Of a DNA stretch of 64,000 nt, positions 1 to 12,355 are shown piece by piece; the first letter of the stretch is position 1; every line of letters starts with the position of its first letter. The notes below the pieces were generated by a model. It searched no databases. It saw only the letters and a program-made list of their open reading frames with translations, and was not told the DNA's origin. The stretch is from Posidonia oceanica (lineage: Eukaryota; Streptophyta; Magnoliopsida; Alismatales; Posidoniaceae), in contig JAZBRS010000011.1 of the NCBI GenBank assembly GCA_037176725.1, positions 3,224,001 to 3,288,000 of the forward strand, read 5' to 3'. The position numbers were made by a program, and so were the translations under genes.

Positions 1-1303
1 GCACCCTGCATGCTACTGTAGCAGCCACAGTGTATGTAATTTTATAATGCCATTCGTTTTCATTTGTTTTTTTATTTCCTTATCTTACAAACTTTACCAC
101 CACATTGCATTTTCGCCTCGAAGTTTCTCCTATTTGCTTTCGGGTCCAACCACAGTTTAAGTTTCATTTAAATCTGAATAAAAACCATATAAAATTGCAT
201 AAAAAATCTGTAGTTTCCTTTATTTGCATGTTAGTCCAGCTGTAGTTCAAAACTCTTTAGTTTTCTTTTAGTTTTAGTCCTGCTAGTTTTTTTATTTACA
301 TGTTTGTCCTATGCAGTTACAGCTTTTTAACTTTTCTTTAGTTTCAGCCCTGTTATTTATTTTATTTGCATGTTGGTCCTGCTATAGTTTAAATCACTTT
401 TCTATTTCTTAGTTTCTAGTCCAGCAGTTATTTTATTTTGTATCTAAGTCCTGTGGTTGATAAATGTCATTTAAATGTCTGTTTTTACTTTATTACATTG
501 CTTTTAAGTCGTGCTGTTTATTTTATTTGCAAATCAGTCCTCTGTTTAGTTGTTCAATTCATTTAATTTCTTATTTTACCATATTGCATTGCACTTTTAT
601 CCTGTTTTATTTTATTTTTGCTATTTAGTCCTCTGCATGCATGCACAACATCATTTATTTGCATCTTTACCATATTAAATTGCATTTTAGCCCCTGCATG
701 TTTTCAAATTACATTTTAGTCCACTGCATAATTCATAGCATACATTTAGCTTGCATTTTTCCATATTAAATTGCATTTTAGCCCCTGCATGTTTTAAAAT
801 TACATTTTAATCCACTATTTGCATGCACAGCATTCATTCATTTGCATTTTTCCATATTGCATTGCATTTTAGACCCTGCATTTTATTTTATTTGCATCCA
901 GACCCTCAGATTTTCAAAAACATTGCATATAGGCTCCTAACTTTTCAAAATCATTGCATATAGGCCTTAACTTTTCAAAATCATTGCATATAGGTCCTTA
1001 ACTTTTCTAAAACATCACACTTAGATCCTTTTTTGCATTTTTGCATGCATTGTACCTATACATCACTGCATTTAGCATTTTTGCACACTTTTAGCTCCCA
1101 CGTATGTGGGAGGACCCGTTCTGTACACCCCTAAGACCCCTTTTACACTTAGATCCCTTCTTCTCCCCTAGCCCTTGGGCCTTCTGCCTTGAAGCATGGA
1201 TATCTTCCGATCGGACCACTGGATCTTTGCAACCAAGTTACCTAGACCACCCTAGTGGAGCGGACTTCCATGCAGACCAAGTTTACGTCAGATCAGGCCT
1301 CAG

Positions 1304-2210
1304 ATCTCCAAGGTAAGTCCTTCTGAACTCCTGCATAGCACTTAGTTACATATCACTTGCATTGCATGCATTGTTTTCGCTCCGCGTTTTCCACGCATGT
1401 AGATTAGGACTTCCCTTCTTGCCTATCAACTCCACTTCCTCTTTTCGCGTACTCTTAGTGTTTTTGGGTTGTGTTTCTCCTAGATTCACTACTAATTGCG
1501 ACATTCTTCCCCCTTTTCCACGATTCGATTGCACCGCGAGCTTTGGGCAGCATGCAAGACACATCGTGGGACGGTTTAGTGGGAAACAGTCACAGAATAG
1601 TGGTAATCCCTCCTCTTGCTTTCTTTCCCCTTTGCGGGTCTTCACACCTGCATTGCGTGGTCCTTAAGTGGTGTTTGTCTTCACACTTACATCGCTTGCC
1701 TCCCTTTACTTATTTGATCCCTCCCGCTTTGTTCTTGCATCGTTTTGCGCGCCCGCATCTGTTTTTGCTCGTTTTTGCACCGTTTTGCATGCCAGCATCT
1801 GTTTTCACCTGTTTTCGCATCGTTTTGCGCGCTCGTATCTGTTTTTGCTCGTTTTCACACTGTTTTGCATGCCAGCATTTGTTTTCGCTTGTTTTCACAC
1901 CGTTTTGCGTGCCAGCTTTGTTTCTTGCACCATTTTGCGTGCCTGCTTTGTTTCTCGCACCGTTTTGCATGCCTGCTTTGTTTCTTGCACCGTTTTGCAT
2001 ACTTGCTTTGTTTCTTGCATCGTTTTGCATGCCTGCTTTGTTTCTTGCACCGTTTCGCGTGTCTACTTTGTTTCTTGCATCGTTTTGCGTACCGACTTTC
2101 GTTTCTCGCACCATTTTTGTGTTTGACGTCGTTTTCCTTTGCATGTCGCTTGCATGTGTATGGTTTTACCGCCGTTTTGTTTTATTGCCTGCATTTGCAT
2201 ATAGGGCAGT
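1304..2210 (+). other. Candidate intron within the LTR (donor 1311-1318, acceptor near 2204)
   Basis: AG|GTAAGT at 1311-1318 is a consensus plant 5' splice site. It is followed by about 890 bases of T-rich sequence ending in GCATTTGCATATAG|GGC (AG at 2203-2204), a plausible 3' splice site. The same pair occurs in both LTRs of B (CAG|GTATGT at 22385 and GCATATAG|GGC at 23192), and the acceptor recurs in H and in the LTR at 8020-12355. High T content is typical of plant introns. Whether it is spliced is inference. Confidence 0.35.
1740..2115 (+). repeat. Degenerate ~30-bp pyrimidine-rich tandem repeat in U5
   Basis: Roughly a dozen imperfect units built around TTTCTTGCACCGTTTTGCAT and TGCCTGCTTTG follow one another. 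They keep three frames open by chance, which explains the Cys/Phe-rich ORFs there. A homologous but more degraded stretch lies in B's LTRs (about 22860-23110 and 44500-44760). Confidence 0.7.
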
Positions 2211-2410
2211 GATGCTTACTACCTGCAGTTCTCACGGACCAGGGTTCACCTAGTTCAGAACACAGACAGAGTTGCTGAGCGCTTAGATAGCACGTTTAAT
2301 TCCTTGCACGCATTTCATCACTTAGAGCACACCTTTGAGCATATAATTCGGCATTCATGGCACTTAGGCATTCAAAGTATGCATTTCCCTGCGTATGCGA
2401 GCGTAAGCCT

Positions 2411-2480
2411 AGAAGGACCGATTCTCAGGCGTGTCAGGGGTGCCTAACACCTTCCCCATACGTAACAGGAGTCCTTGCCC
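2411..2480 (+). promoter_or_regulatory. Conserved U5 block with hairpin (LTR A, 5')
   Basis: The core GGGGTGCCTAACACCTTCCC can fold with GGTG pairing to CACC and GGGG pairing to CCCC. It is followed by CGTAACAGGAGTCCTT, which contains the near-palindrome AGGAGTCCT. The block recurs at 12041-12110, 17015-17085, 23396-23466 and 45050-45110 (+) and at 13073-13146, 49125-49195 and 54997-55075 (-). The flanking LTR sequence is far less conserved, so an RNA-level role such as packaging or dimerisation is plausible but unproven. Confidence 0.6.
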
Positions 2481-2820
2481 TTTCTCTTGGCCTGTAATGA
2501 CCATATTGCTCTTATCCTAGGCATGAGTCACATCATTTGCATCTCATTTCATTTGCATTGCATTGCATTGCATCTTTTGCTTGGTTTTGTGTGTTTATTC
2601 ATGCATTTCCTCGGTTTTCCTTGTCTCCCGACTTAATAGACACGGTGGCGACTCTGAATTGTCTTATCTTCTTCTTTTCTTTCCCTTTTTCCCTTTTTTA
2701 AGTGTTTTCGAGTTAAGTCATCCTTCTCGGACACAGCCGCTAATAGTGAACCTGATTCTGATCGGTGCACGTGAGCTTTGGCATCGTGCATGGACGATCC
2801 GAACACCGGGATTACTACAG

Positions 2821-2838
2821 TGGCGACTCCGCTGGGGA
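2821..2838 (+). promoter_or_regulatory. Primer binding site of element A
   Basis: TGGCGACTCCGCTGGGGA starts one base after the LTR end at 2819. It begins with TGG, the complement of the tRNA 3' CCA end. Ogre/Tat elements are reported to use tRNA-Arg, and I infer that primer here; I have not matched it to a tRNA sequence. Confidence 0.85.
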
Positions 2839-4040
2839 TACTAGACTCCAGCTCTCGTTTTTGGTTTTCGCTTGCTTGCATTTTGCATCTTTGTTTGCCT
2901 TTGTGCCTTTGTCTGCCTTGTCTGCTTGCTTAGCTCCCTTTAATTGCCTTGTTCATTTACTTGTCGTACTGTTCTTTAATTATTATCTCAACATTTATTT
3001 ACTTTATCTGCTTTATTCGCTGCTTTAATTCAAGTACTTCCTTTATTCCAGCATTCCATTGCCATGCTTGTGTGATTATCGCTTTAATTCATGCCTTTTG
3101 TCTGATGCTTGGTTTATTTTACACAAGTATGCTATGTCACTACACTGATGCACATGCTATGCCTTACCTGCCTTTTGTTGTGCTGATTGCTTTCTACTTT
3201 CACTAAACATGTCCACAACACTAGCACATGCCATGCGCATGCCTTTTGCCTTGTTGCGTGATTGTTTGCATGCCATGTTAGTTTGTCTCCTTCCCCTTTG
3301 CATATGCCATGCCTAGGACAGTAGAAACATGCTTGCTTCCCCTTTGCTTAATCTAAAAGCTACAATAAAGCCAAGTAATAACATCTAAGCACAACTAGAG
3401 CCAATAACTTGCAATTTTCCCCCTTTGGCTAAATAAAACGCAAGTAAAAGACTCTAAAGCATTTTGCATGTTTGATTCATTTTAGAAAGCATGCATCCTC
3501 TCTTCTGAGTCCACCCATAGTTTGCGAAGGACGGTCTCGACCTCTTGTTCCACCGCTTTTGGCGTGGCCTAAGTCAGTCGGTCTGTCCTCCCTTGTCTAG
3601 GGGTCATGTCAGTGTTAGTGGAGGGTACCACCCACGCTTTTGGCAGGGTCACGGCCACCAATGCACCACCCCGTTACTACCTGAGCTTTGGGCCAGGATT
3701 TAGACGGGGAACCACTTTTTTCTGACCTGGAGTCTGTCTAAACCCATTACCCATGAGTGCATCCTAGTAGGCCATCTACTCAGGACATGCATGGTGGGAG
3801 AGCGCATATTCGGACATTCATTTGCATGTGTGCCATTCATGCCACCCCTAATAACTCTTTATTGCATTCAACCTCTAACGCCATTACTCTTTTTGCAGGT
3901 AGGTGCGGGATCCGCTGCCCGGACCCTGAGCATCCCTCCTCTGTCTCTGAGCTACTTGTCGCTTCTGACAGTAGCTCTCCTTTAGGTCTTGCATCTTTGT
4001 TTCTTCGTCGCGATCTCCCCTCACTTAGACTCGGTCAGCG
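2839..4040 (+). other. Untranslated leader of element A
   Basis: About 1.2 kb between PBS and gag. It is T-rich, with many short ATGs, and similar to the leaders of C (minus strand, 12356-12756), B (23786-25096), D, G and H. The block around 3500-3770 (TTTGCGAAGGACGG, then AGTGTTAGTGGAGGGTACCA) is shared with the B, D, G and H leaders. I see no open gene. Near its end is a strong splice-acceptor-like tract. Confidence 0.75.
3884..3907 (+). promoter_or_regulatory. Splice-acceptor-like tract upstream of gag (A)
   Basis: A pyrimidine tract ends in TTTTTGCAG at 3898 and is immediately followed by GTAGGTGCG, which itself fits a donor. It lies 142 nt before the gag ATG. The same acceptor position is present in B (24913), D (47895), G (51413) and H (62120). 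The fused CAG|GTAGGT form is shared by A, D and H. Confidence 0.5.
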
Positions 4041-6473
4041 ATGGCCCAGTCTGCCAATGAGCTCCGCTTTACTGTTGACTTTGAGGGGTTTACCACTTGG
4101 GTCCCTCCGGATTTCACTTCCACTTGCTCTATGCCCTCTGTGACACCAGGATTCCACCCTCAGGTGTCTGGGGCACCCCAGTTTGCTGTGGGCCATTGGC
4201 AGACATGCACCCCTTCGGATCCGGTCACCGAGTCTGTCTCGATGACCGCCCATTGCGTTTCGGAGGCGCCTCTGACCCCTCCATCCCAGGGCTATGTCCC
4301 TTCTACTGCGGCGACCTTTGCCATAGGTTCTCGATCTATTGAGTCTGGTCCCCCGCCGGTCTTGCAACTCAGTGTTCCCACTCATGGGTCCCTTGAAGTG
4401 CGGTATCGGCACTTAATGGAGCTTGCCCACACACTGCAGGGTATGGCTCTATCGGTTCGCCCCTCTTGTGTTCCTGTTGCCCCTGAGGTTCCTCTGCGGC
4501 CTGCTTCTGCACACACTGCACTCCCCCCCAGACCATCGCCCCAGCTACACACTGCTTCGGCGATGGGGGCGCGGTATCTGTCTCCTGCTTCTGCACAACA
4601 CTATGCACTACATGCAACTCCATTTCCTAGTGATCAGTCCTTCAGGCTGGTTGGAGCACAATACCCCACTAGCTCGCTACCCGGCATTGCGCCTGCGCAG
4701 CAACTGTTGCTTCAACACTCTGCACCTCGCACTACACATTATCTACCCATCCCCCTTGCATCAGATTCAGAACCTAGCATACTTTCCTACCTACATAGCA
4801 CCACCACACGGATACGCTGGCCATCCTGTTGCTCCACCAGGCGACGCGATGGTGGATCCGGAGGAGTACCCCGGTGCGACCCAGACGGCATATGTGGTCC
4901 CTACTCCTGCTGCCTCACCTCTTGTAGCGGCTAATCCAGACCCCATTAATGACAGGATGGTCGTTTTGGAGAAAGCACTACGTCTAGTGTAAGGCAAGGA
5001 CCACCAGTCTTACCAGTTTCGCGACCTCTGTCTCTTTCCCGAGGCCGCACTCCCTTCAAAATTCCGCATCCTGGTCTTCGATAAATACAATGGTAAAGGC
5101 TGCCCTATTTCACATCAGAAGGCATACTGCAGGGACCTTGCTCAGCTTCAGGCTGATGAAAGGCTTCTTATCTGCCTGTTTTAGAAGAGTTTAACTGGCC
5201 CCGCGCTCAAGTGGTTCACTTCCCTTGACATGGCTGCGGTTCGAACTTGGACTGATCTTTCTCAGGCCTTCTTTGAGCAGTATGCTTTCAACCTCGACCT
5301 GATCCCCAAGAGGGAGGATCTCGTCGCCATTCGGCAGAGGCCCTAAGAGCCATTCGGGGAGTATGTCGGTCGCTGGCGCTCCTTAGCTGCCCAGGTCAAA
5401 GATAGACCCTCCGAGGAGGATTCTATCGAGATGATCGTTAAAGAGGCACTGCCAGCGACTGGGACTCTGCTTTGCATTCAGCACATCACTAGCCATGCAT
5501 CACTGATTAAGGCTAGCGTCCGCGTGGAAATCTTACTGCGAAGTGGGCATTTCCTCGCGCTTTCTGCAATGGCAAGGCAGGCCAACACCTCCAGCAATCG
5601 CCGCAGCAGCAACAACAACAACTCCGCTCCTGATTGCTCCGAACAACGTACTGAAGCATGCGTCGATCCCCCCGAGGAGCCTGCCTATGCAGAGAGTCAG
5701 CTAGACCCTTTTCCGCTAGAGCATGCACCTAATTTTGCACCCACTAAGCACATTGTCACCGTCGAGCCCGTGCATCACGTCGCACCCGCTCGACAAGGAC
5801 TCCATCTAGGGCAAAGACGACCTCGTCGGGCTGAGTGTGATTACACACCTCTGCCCAAACCACTGAGCGTCATCTTCCCTTAAGTTGAGTCGCTCCTGAG
5901 ACTCCCGGTTGTCCGTCCATCACCAAACCCCCCTCCGTGGTGGCATGATACGGATCAATTCTGCAATTTCCATTGGGCCACCGGGCACTCGACGGACAAC
6001 TGCCTCACTCTCCAGGATGTTGTTCAGTGCCTGATCGATCGTAGGATCATCAGCGTTGGCGAGCAGAAGCCAGCACTTGCACATACACCTACACTTGCAC
6101 TTGCACACCCTAGTGTAGCCGACCCTTCCTCTTCCGAGCCTGTAGGCTTCGCAGTTGTCGGAACCTTGGGGGTCTATACCAGACTTTTCTGAGTCTAGCT
6201 CTGCCTTGGTGGATCCTTTTGATCCCATCGGTGCAATCCCCTTTTCCTGTCCTTCCTATCTCGTCCGAGGGGTGCTCGGAGATGCAACGGCAGCCCAGGT
6301 GCAGCGTCGTCCAGGTAGTTCCTCCTCCAACTTTTGCAGCCCCAATGCTCCCTGCACTGCCGTCAGCAGCTCCACTAGCCCCAGTACTCCCCGCACTGCC
6401 AACAGCAGACCTCACCGACAGCATCAGTAGTGTAGGAGCGAACCCAGCGCCTCCCTCTCGAGGTTGCTGACAG
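4041..6473 (+). pseudogene. gag: Decayed gag of element A
   Basis: Gag is the structural protein that would coat the element's RNA. The start at 4041 (MAQSANEL) matches the gag starts of B, D, G and H (all MAQ-). Readable in order are a Pro-rich N-terminal third, a Retrotrans_gag-type core (about 5010-5480, with KWFTSLDM and FNLDLIPKRED), a Gln/Asn/Ser-rich stretch (about 5580-5640) and a degenerate zinc knuckle CX2HX4HX4C (CNFHWATGHSTDNC, about 5960-6005). It is broken by a frameshift near 4740-4780 and by stops at 4990 (TAA), 5182 (TAG), 5344 (TAA) and 5881 (TAA). Three of the four lie where relatives have a codon beginning CA-, consistent with C-to-T decay. No protease or RT follows, so A is a gag-only derivative. 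The 3' limit is approximate; the coding similarity fades at about 6430, next to a CAG|GTAAGT at 6471-6478. Confidence 0.85.
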
Positions 6474-8006
6474 GTAAGTCTCCCTTGCCTCTCTTTTGTT
6501 TCCTGCATTGTCTTTTCTTTTCGTTTTGTTTTGTTTTGTGGTTTTTCGCCTTGCCTGAAAATCATAAAAAGCATAAAAATCAACAATACCCATTAAAAAC
6601 ATGCATTCCTTTCTACTTCTTGCATTCATTCCCTGCTCCCGGGCTGGCAACCCTAACTGCTCGGTGATAGGTCTGTTAACCTATCACTCTCAGGCTGATA
6701 TCCCTAACTATTCGGCGATAGGTCCATCAACCTATCACTCTGCACGTTCATCTTGCACATATCTGCCATCATGCATTGCCATTCTTCTGCACATTTATCT
6801 ATCATTCTGTGTACATATCTATCATCATGCATATCATTTTCTGCATGTACATGTCATTTCATGCATCCTATAAAACATAAAAGCACCAAAAAAATCAAGA
6901 AAGTCAAAAAACGCAAAAATATTTTCTCATCTTGCTGCTGGTTTTCCCTTTTTATGTTTTCTTAAGCACAAAAACCATAAAAAATACAAAACCAATGCAA
7001 AAACCTAAAAACATGCTTGTCCCTTTCCCTTCTAAAAAATACAAAACCCATAAACATTTGTATAATCAGAAACATGGCTACGGACAAACAAGCAGCGCCT
7101 AGAGGGTGTCAAGCAGTGACAATCTCAAGTAAGTCTCACCCGAGCAGCGCCATCTCTTGCATGTGGCTACAGAGTGAGACTGAGAGCAGAATAGAGCATC
7201 TCATTGAGTTTCAGAACTCCCAAAAACGAGATCTACCTTATCAAGAGAGTCCACCAGACATGGAGAGGACCAAAGCAGAGTAGAGCATAGCTAGAGGCTG
7301 TAAGCACACATTGCAGAGGCTGAAGGTGTACGTTGATCAGCCGAACTCTTAATGCCTCACCAAGGACTGCTACCCCAAGAGGGCGAAGTCATGCATGTCT
7401 AAAAGAATAGAGATCATGTGAGCAAAAGAATATGATAACATGATATGCATGCTGAGCATAAAAGAAAAATGAAGAAAGAAGTTGAAGAAAGAAGGCACTC
7501 ATGAGAGGAGTGACTCGGACGAGCGTCGAAGCCACCTCAGCTTTCAACTCCAAGTGCCACACTGGCAACTACACGGGACACTTAATCGGGAGGGCCTGGC
7601 CCCACCCTCTGAGCGCAGCAGCACGCTCCAATCTCCTGTGCAGACAACACTTACTTCTTGGAAGGCTAGATGCAGATTCGGTCACTCATGAGGGAAAAAG
7701 AAAGATCTGTCCGTTAGCGTCAAAAGTGGTAGTCGGTCCCCGAGGAATTGAGACAGAGGCTGTGAAGCTACGTCCAATGCTTCTGCTACCTACCTGCAGC
7801 CAAAGGCTATACTCTATAAAGCCAAAGCCTCATCTTGAGCCAAGAGTGAGAATGAGCGCCACCGACCACAACTCGGCATGGCGTTGATTTTCGGTGCATC
7901 CGGCGAGTAAGTGACTCACGCCAACAGCAACATCTGGCTCTCACCGGCGTTAGGTGGGGTGTCTTGTCAACCCTGAGTAGTAGCCTTGGTTCCCTCGACC
8001 TCGCTC
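6474..8006 (+). other. Non-coding 3' region of element A (no pol)
   Basis: Where pol would be expected there is a T-rich run (about 6480-6550), an A-rich stretch (about 6560-7020) and short diverged repeats such as GGCTGGCAACCCTAACTGCT (about 6648) with CGGTGATAGGTCTGTTAACC. The latter motif family also occurs 3' of pol in B (36890-37420) and in H. The last 150 bases (from TTTCGGTGCATCCGGCGAGT at about 7891) are homologous to the sequence just upstream of the PPT in B and H. No gene is evident. Confidence 0.7.
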
Positions 8007-8032
8007 AGGGAGGGGCATTTGTAGACACCCCA
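7955..8032 (+). promoter_or_regulatory. PPT (8007-8015) within an inverted repeat of the LTR tip (A)
   Basis: AGGGAGGGG at 8007-8015, followed by CATT and then TGTAGACACC at 8020, is a polypurine tract at an internal/3' LTR boundary; it would prime plus-strand DNA synthesis. TGGGGTGTCT at 7955-7964 is the reverse complement of AGACACCCCA in the LTR start, so the PPT sits in the loop of a potential 10-bp stem. The same arrangement is seen in B and H. Confidence 0.7.
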
Positions 8033-11000
8033 TTTTGACCCCTGCATTAATGGCTCTTCTCTGGTGGATTAAAACTTACCCAAAACCTCACATTTAAAAC
8101 CAAGATCAAACTCTCCCACAAAACCCTAGAAAACCCTAGGAACCCAAAACCCTAAACTCTCCCATAAAATCCTAGAAAACCCTAGGAATCCCACCTAAAC
8201 CCCAAACCCTAGGTCCATTCCATCTAAACCCTAGGCCCAATCGACATTTTGAACCAAAACCCTAATCCACTCCCATTTTTAATCTCCTTTTAAAAAAAAA
8301 ACCATAATTCTTCCCTTTTCTTTTTCCCCTTTCCTTCTTTCTTTCTTTCTTTCCTTTTCCCTTTCCTTTTTCTCTCATTACTCCCCTCATGGCCCAGCCC
8401 ACTTCTCCCTTCTTCTTCCCTTTCTTTTTTCTGTTTTTTTTCTCTCGTGCAGCCCACACTCCCTCCTTCCTCTCTTCTTTTTTTCTTTATTTTTCTTCTC
8501 TTCTTCCTCTTTTTCTCTTATGTTTTTCCTCACACCCACGATTTTCCCTCCTTCCCACGACTCCTTCTCTTCTCCTTCTTCCTCCAACTGCCACTGCCCC
8601 CCCCCGAATAGGAATCTCCTTCACCACTTCACGACACTGCCATAAACTGCAACCATCACACACATTCACGGGACACCATTTTGCAACCCGAACACAACAC
8701 ACAAACCTCTTCTCCTTCTTCCTCCAGCAACTGCAACTTCTCCCCACTCACTGCAACCTCCCACTCGGCCTTCTCTTCAAAACCAACCCCACTATAGCAA
8801 CTGCAAAGGATCACGAACATCACAGAGGGACACAACTGCAAGAAGGAGAGGACACACACAAAAAAAAATAGACAGACCACACGGAACCGACAGACGCACA
8901 GCACGACCTCAGACCTTCACCTCTACACGCAGACATCACATGCAGGAGAGGAGAGCTCACAGACACACACACAAAGGAAAAAAACCTTCACAGCAAAACC
9001 CTACTCCCCTTCACATGCAGTAGCCAACCCATCTTCTTCACAGACCTTCCACTCGACCTTCACACACAGACACACATCCAGAACTTCCTCTCCAACACCA
9101 ACACAGCCCAAGAACCACGACACTGCCATCAACCCTCCTTCACGACCCACAACACAGCACGAAGCTTCAGCAACTGGAAGCCATCACCAACAACTGAAAC
9201 ACACAACCCAACTGCACGACGACTCCACAACCAACAGGATAGAGGATCTTCTTCACCTTCAACCCAGGACTTCCTCTTTATGGCTTCTCCTTCCTCATGA
9301 CAGAGGAGCAACCTAAGAGGAAGAACCCAACACTGCAACACAAGACCCAACAATAGCTGCACCCAGATTCCCTCACAGACCTCTCCACCCATTTTCCACC
9401 ACCAAGAAGACCCACTGAAGGAGAGGAGACAGAGAGGGAGAGCCACAACGGAGTGGAGAGGGATTAAGAGAGAGTTTTCAGAGAAAATATCAGAGAGAGA
9501 CCCATCATTCCAAATTCGGGAATTGAAAGGAGAATGTGAGGTTTGGCACCCTCCGGAGCATCGCCGAGCCATGACGAACTCGCCTGGACGCCGCCTGCGC
9601 TCCACTGCTGCCTCCATCGCCCCCTCCGCCTTGCAACACCTTGATCGAAACGACCCGAGGTCAGTGGCCCATTCCAAGCACCCACACAAGTAGCCGACTC
9701 CTCCCCTAGCTCCGCCCTACTCCCCTCTTGCTTCTCAGCCCTCCTCCGGCGTGTTTCGTGCCCTATGCACCATTTCCCACTTCGCCGAACTTCCTCGTCT
9801 TCCCCGGCAACGGCTGCCGTTTACAGATCAGCTCCGCCGCTCCAGACTATCCACCGCTCCATCAACAACACCCAGACCTTCGTCGGACATCACTTGACCT
9901 CCCCGAGCGCCGCCCGTGCCCCGCCGCTACAACACCGGATTCATCGCCGCCGCCCGTCATTCTCTGTAGCATAGAGTTTATAAGGTTTTTAATTTTAATT
10001 TCGTTCGACATTGAAATTTAGTCCTACAAGTTTTTTAGTTTTCATTTAGGTCCTCGTTTCGTTTAGATTTCATTTAATTTTCTTTTAGAACTTTATTGCA
10101 TTATCTTTTAGTCTATTAGTTTAGTTTTATTGCAAGTAAGTCCAGTCTGCTTTAGATTTCATTTAATTTTCTTTTAGAACTTTATTGCATTATCTTTTAG
10201 TCTGTTAGTTTAGTTTTATTGCAAGTGAGTCCAGTCTGCTTTAAATTTCAATTAATTTTCTATTAGAACCATATTGCATTAACATTTAATCTGGCTTTTT
10301 AGTTTTATTACAACTGAGTCCTCATGCATTGCATTTTCACTTAAATGGCTTTTACAACCATATTGCATTGTGATTAAAACCAGCATTTTAGTTTTATTGC
10401 AACTCAGTCCTCATGCATTGCATTTTCATTTAAATGGCTTTTACAACCATATTGCATTATATTAAAATCCTACATTTTAGTTTTATTACACTTAGGTCCT
10501 CATGCGTTGCATTTAAATCACATCAGAACTATATTGCATTTTCCCCACATTGCATTTAAGTCTTGAATCTTAATCATATTACAGTTAGGTCCAACTGTTT
10601 GCATTCACAGCATTTTAGCCACTTTACAGTTAGGTCCAATAGTTCTGCATATTTGCATATAGGTCCTTTTGCATGCATTTAATCATTTCAATGAGCATTT
10701 AGATCATATTGCATTGCTATTTAATCCTGCAGTTTTGCATATTTGCATATAGATCCTTTTGCATGCATTTAATCATTTAAATGAGCATTTAGATCATATT
10801 GCATTGCTATTGAATCCTGTAGTTTTGCATATTTGCATATAAGCCCTCTTACATGCATTCATTCATTCATTCAAATCACATCAGGACTATATTGCATTCA
10901 TGCTTGCATTGCATTTTAGTCTTTGTCACATTTAGGACTTTGTTCTATTACATTGCATGCATCATTTCTAGCATTGCATTTAGGTCCTCACATTTTGCAT

Positions 11001-12355
11001 ATTGCACTTTTGTCCAAAATGCATTTAGGACTTTACCTTATTGCATTGCATGCATCTACACATGGTATTTTGCACTTAGGCCCCTGCATTTACTTAAATT
11101 GCACTTAGGCCCCTATCTTTTGCATTCTTGCATGCATTGCATCTTCATATCATTGCAAATCGCACCCTAGCATCTGTTTGAGCATTGTTAGCCTCATTAC
11201 ATGTAGGACACCCTGCATTGCACACACACATAGGGGCATTTTGCACATAAACCCCTATTTAGACCACTTTGATGGCCCTTGAGCCATCTGACTTGAAACC
11301 TGAATAACTTTTGATCGGACCGTTGGATCTTCACGATCCAAACTCCAGGTCTTCTTGGTTGAATGATCTTTCATTCTAACCAAAGTTATTTCAGATCAGT
11401 CCTCAGATCTTCAAGATAAGTCCATCTGAATCACTGCATATCACTTACTGCTTGTCACTTGCACTGCATGCCTTGCTTTTGCACCCTGTTTTCTCGTGCA
11501 TGTATATTAGGGTTTTCCGCCCTTTGTTTTCTTTCCCCTTTGCTTGTTTCACACTTGCATTGCGTGGTTTTACGTGGCATTCTGCTCCTGTTTCTTTCCC
11601 CTTTGCTTGTTGTGTACTTGCATTGTGTGGCTTTAATCGATGTTTTGTTTCTTACTTACATCGCCTGTTTTCCGCCCTCGCTTTGTTTTCCCTTTGCTTA
11701 TTGCACACTTGCATTGCGTGGTTTTTTCTCGGCGTTTTTTTTTATCGCCTGCTTTTGCATTAGGGCAGTGAGGTTTACTGTCTAGAGTTTTTACGAACCA
11801 GGGCTCGTCCCGTTCGGAACAATGGCAGTGCAGCTGAGCACGTAGGCTGCACGTTTACTTTTTTATCACGCATTTCAGCACCAAGAGTATACACTTGGGC
11901 ATGTAATCACAGCATACATGACATTTAGGCATTTAGGCATGCATTTTAGCATTCATAGCATGGCATAGCATTCTTCGCCCCTTGGGTGTGCATTTAAGGC
12001 AAGCATCATCGATATCCTACACATGTAAGAGAGTTTAACCTAGAAAGACCGATTCCGGGCGTGTCGAGGGTGCCTAACACCTTCCCCGCACGTAACAGGA
12101 GTCCTTACCCTTTCTCTGGCCTGCACTGACCATCTTGCCCTTGTCCTTGGCACAAGTCATTCATTTTGCATAGCATTGCATCCATTTGCATGTTTTCATG
12201 TATTTCCTCGGTTTTCCTCGTCTCCCGACTTAATAGACTAGGTGGCGACTCCGTATTTGCTTTATCTTTGTTTTCTCTCTTTGCATCGCACTTATAGTGA
12301 CCTCTCTCTCTCAGGCCCCTCGCCGGTCTGGGATTTTCGAGACAGGATAGCTACA
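8020..12355 (+). mobile_element. Element A, 3' LTR (4,336 bp, TG...CA)
   Basis: It starts with TGTAGACACC directly after a PPT and ends in GATAGCTACA at 12355, where sequence switches to the minus-strand leader of element C. Contents in order: a run of AAACCCTA motifs, pyrimidine-rich U3 (about 8290-8560), a Pro/Thr-codon-like CA-rich stretch, a GC-rich patch (about 9530-9960), T-rich quasi-repeats (about 10020-11260), the conserved U5 hairpin block (12041-12110) and the internal TGGCGACTCCG copy (12243). No TATA box is obvious by eye. It differs strongly, including in its terminal 80 bases, from the 5' LTR at 1-2819, so the pairing of these two LTRs is doubtful. The five bases to its right (GCAAG) would be the right target duplication; the left one is outside the window. 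Confidence 0.85.
8110..8268 (+). promoter_or_regulatory. Cluster of telobox motifs (AAACCCTA) near LTR start
   Basis: I count seven AAACCCTA occurrences in about 160 bases. Teloboxes in plants are bound by TRB-type proteins and occur in many promoters. Fewer copies occur at equivalent places in B (about 18004 and 18281) and I (about 63414). Function here is inference. Confidence 0.55.

Larger units (their letters stand above)
1..2819 (+). mobile_element. Element A, 3' part of 5' LTR (R/U5 side; LTR start lies outside the window)
   Basis: The segment ends in TACTACA at 2819, one base before a clear PBS, so it is the end of a 5' LTR. Its layout matches the second half of element B's LTR. It has T-rich quasi-repeats built on TTGCATTTTAG-type words (about 200-1080), then a block with a splice-donor-like CAAGGTAAGT, a pyrimidine-rich minisatellite-like stretch, the conserved GGGGTGCCTAACACC hairpin block, and an internal TGGCGACTCT copy. 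By distance to its end, position 1 corresponds to mid-LTR of B, so the full LTR was probably 5-6 kb. It is clearly more like B's LTR than like the LTR at 8020-12355 that closes the same internal region. No protein-coding gene is credible here. Confidence 0.85.

Noticed and set aside
1471..2253. 260-codon Cys/Phe-rich frame and its sister frames
   Set aside because: Produced by the ~30-bp pyrimidine-rich repeat, which leaves several frames open at once on both strands.
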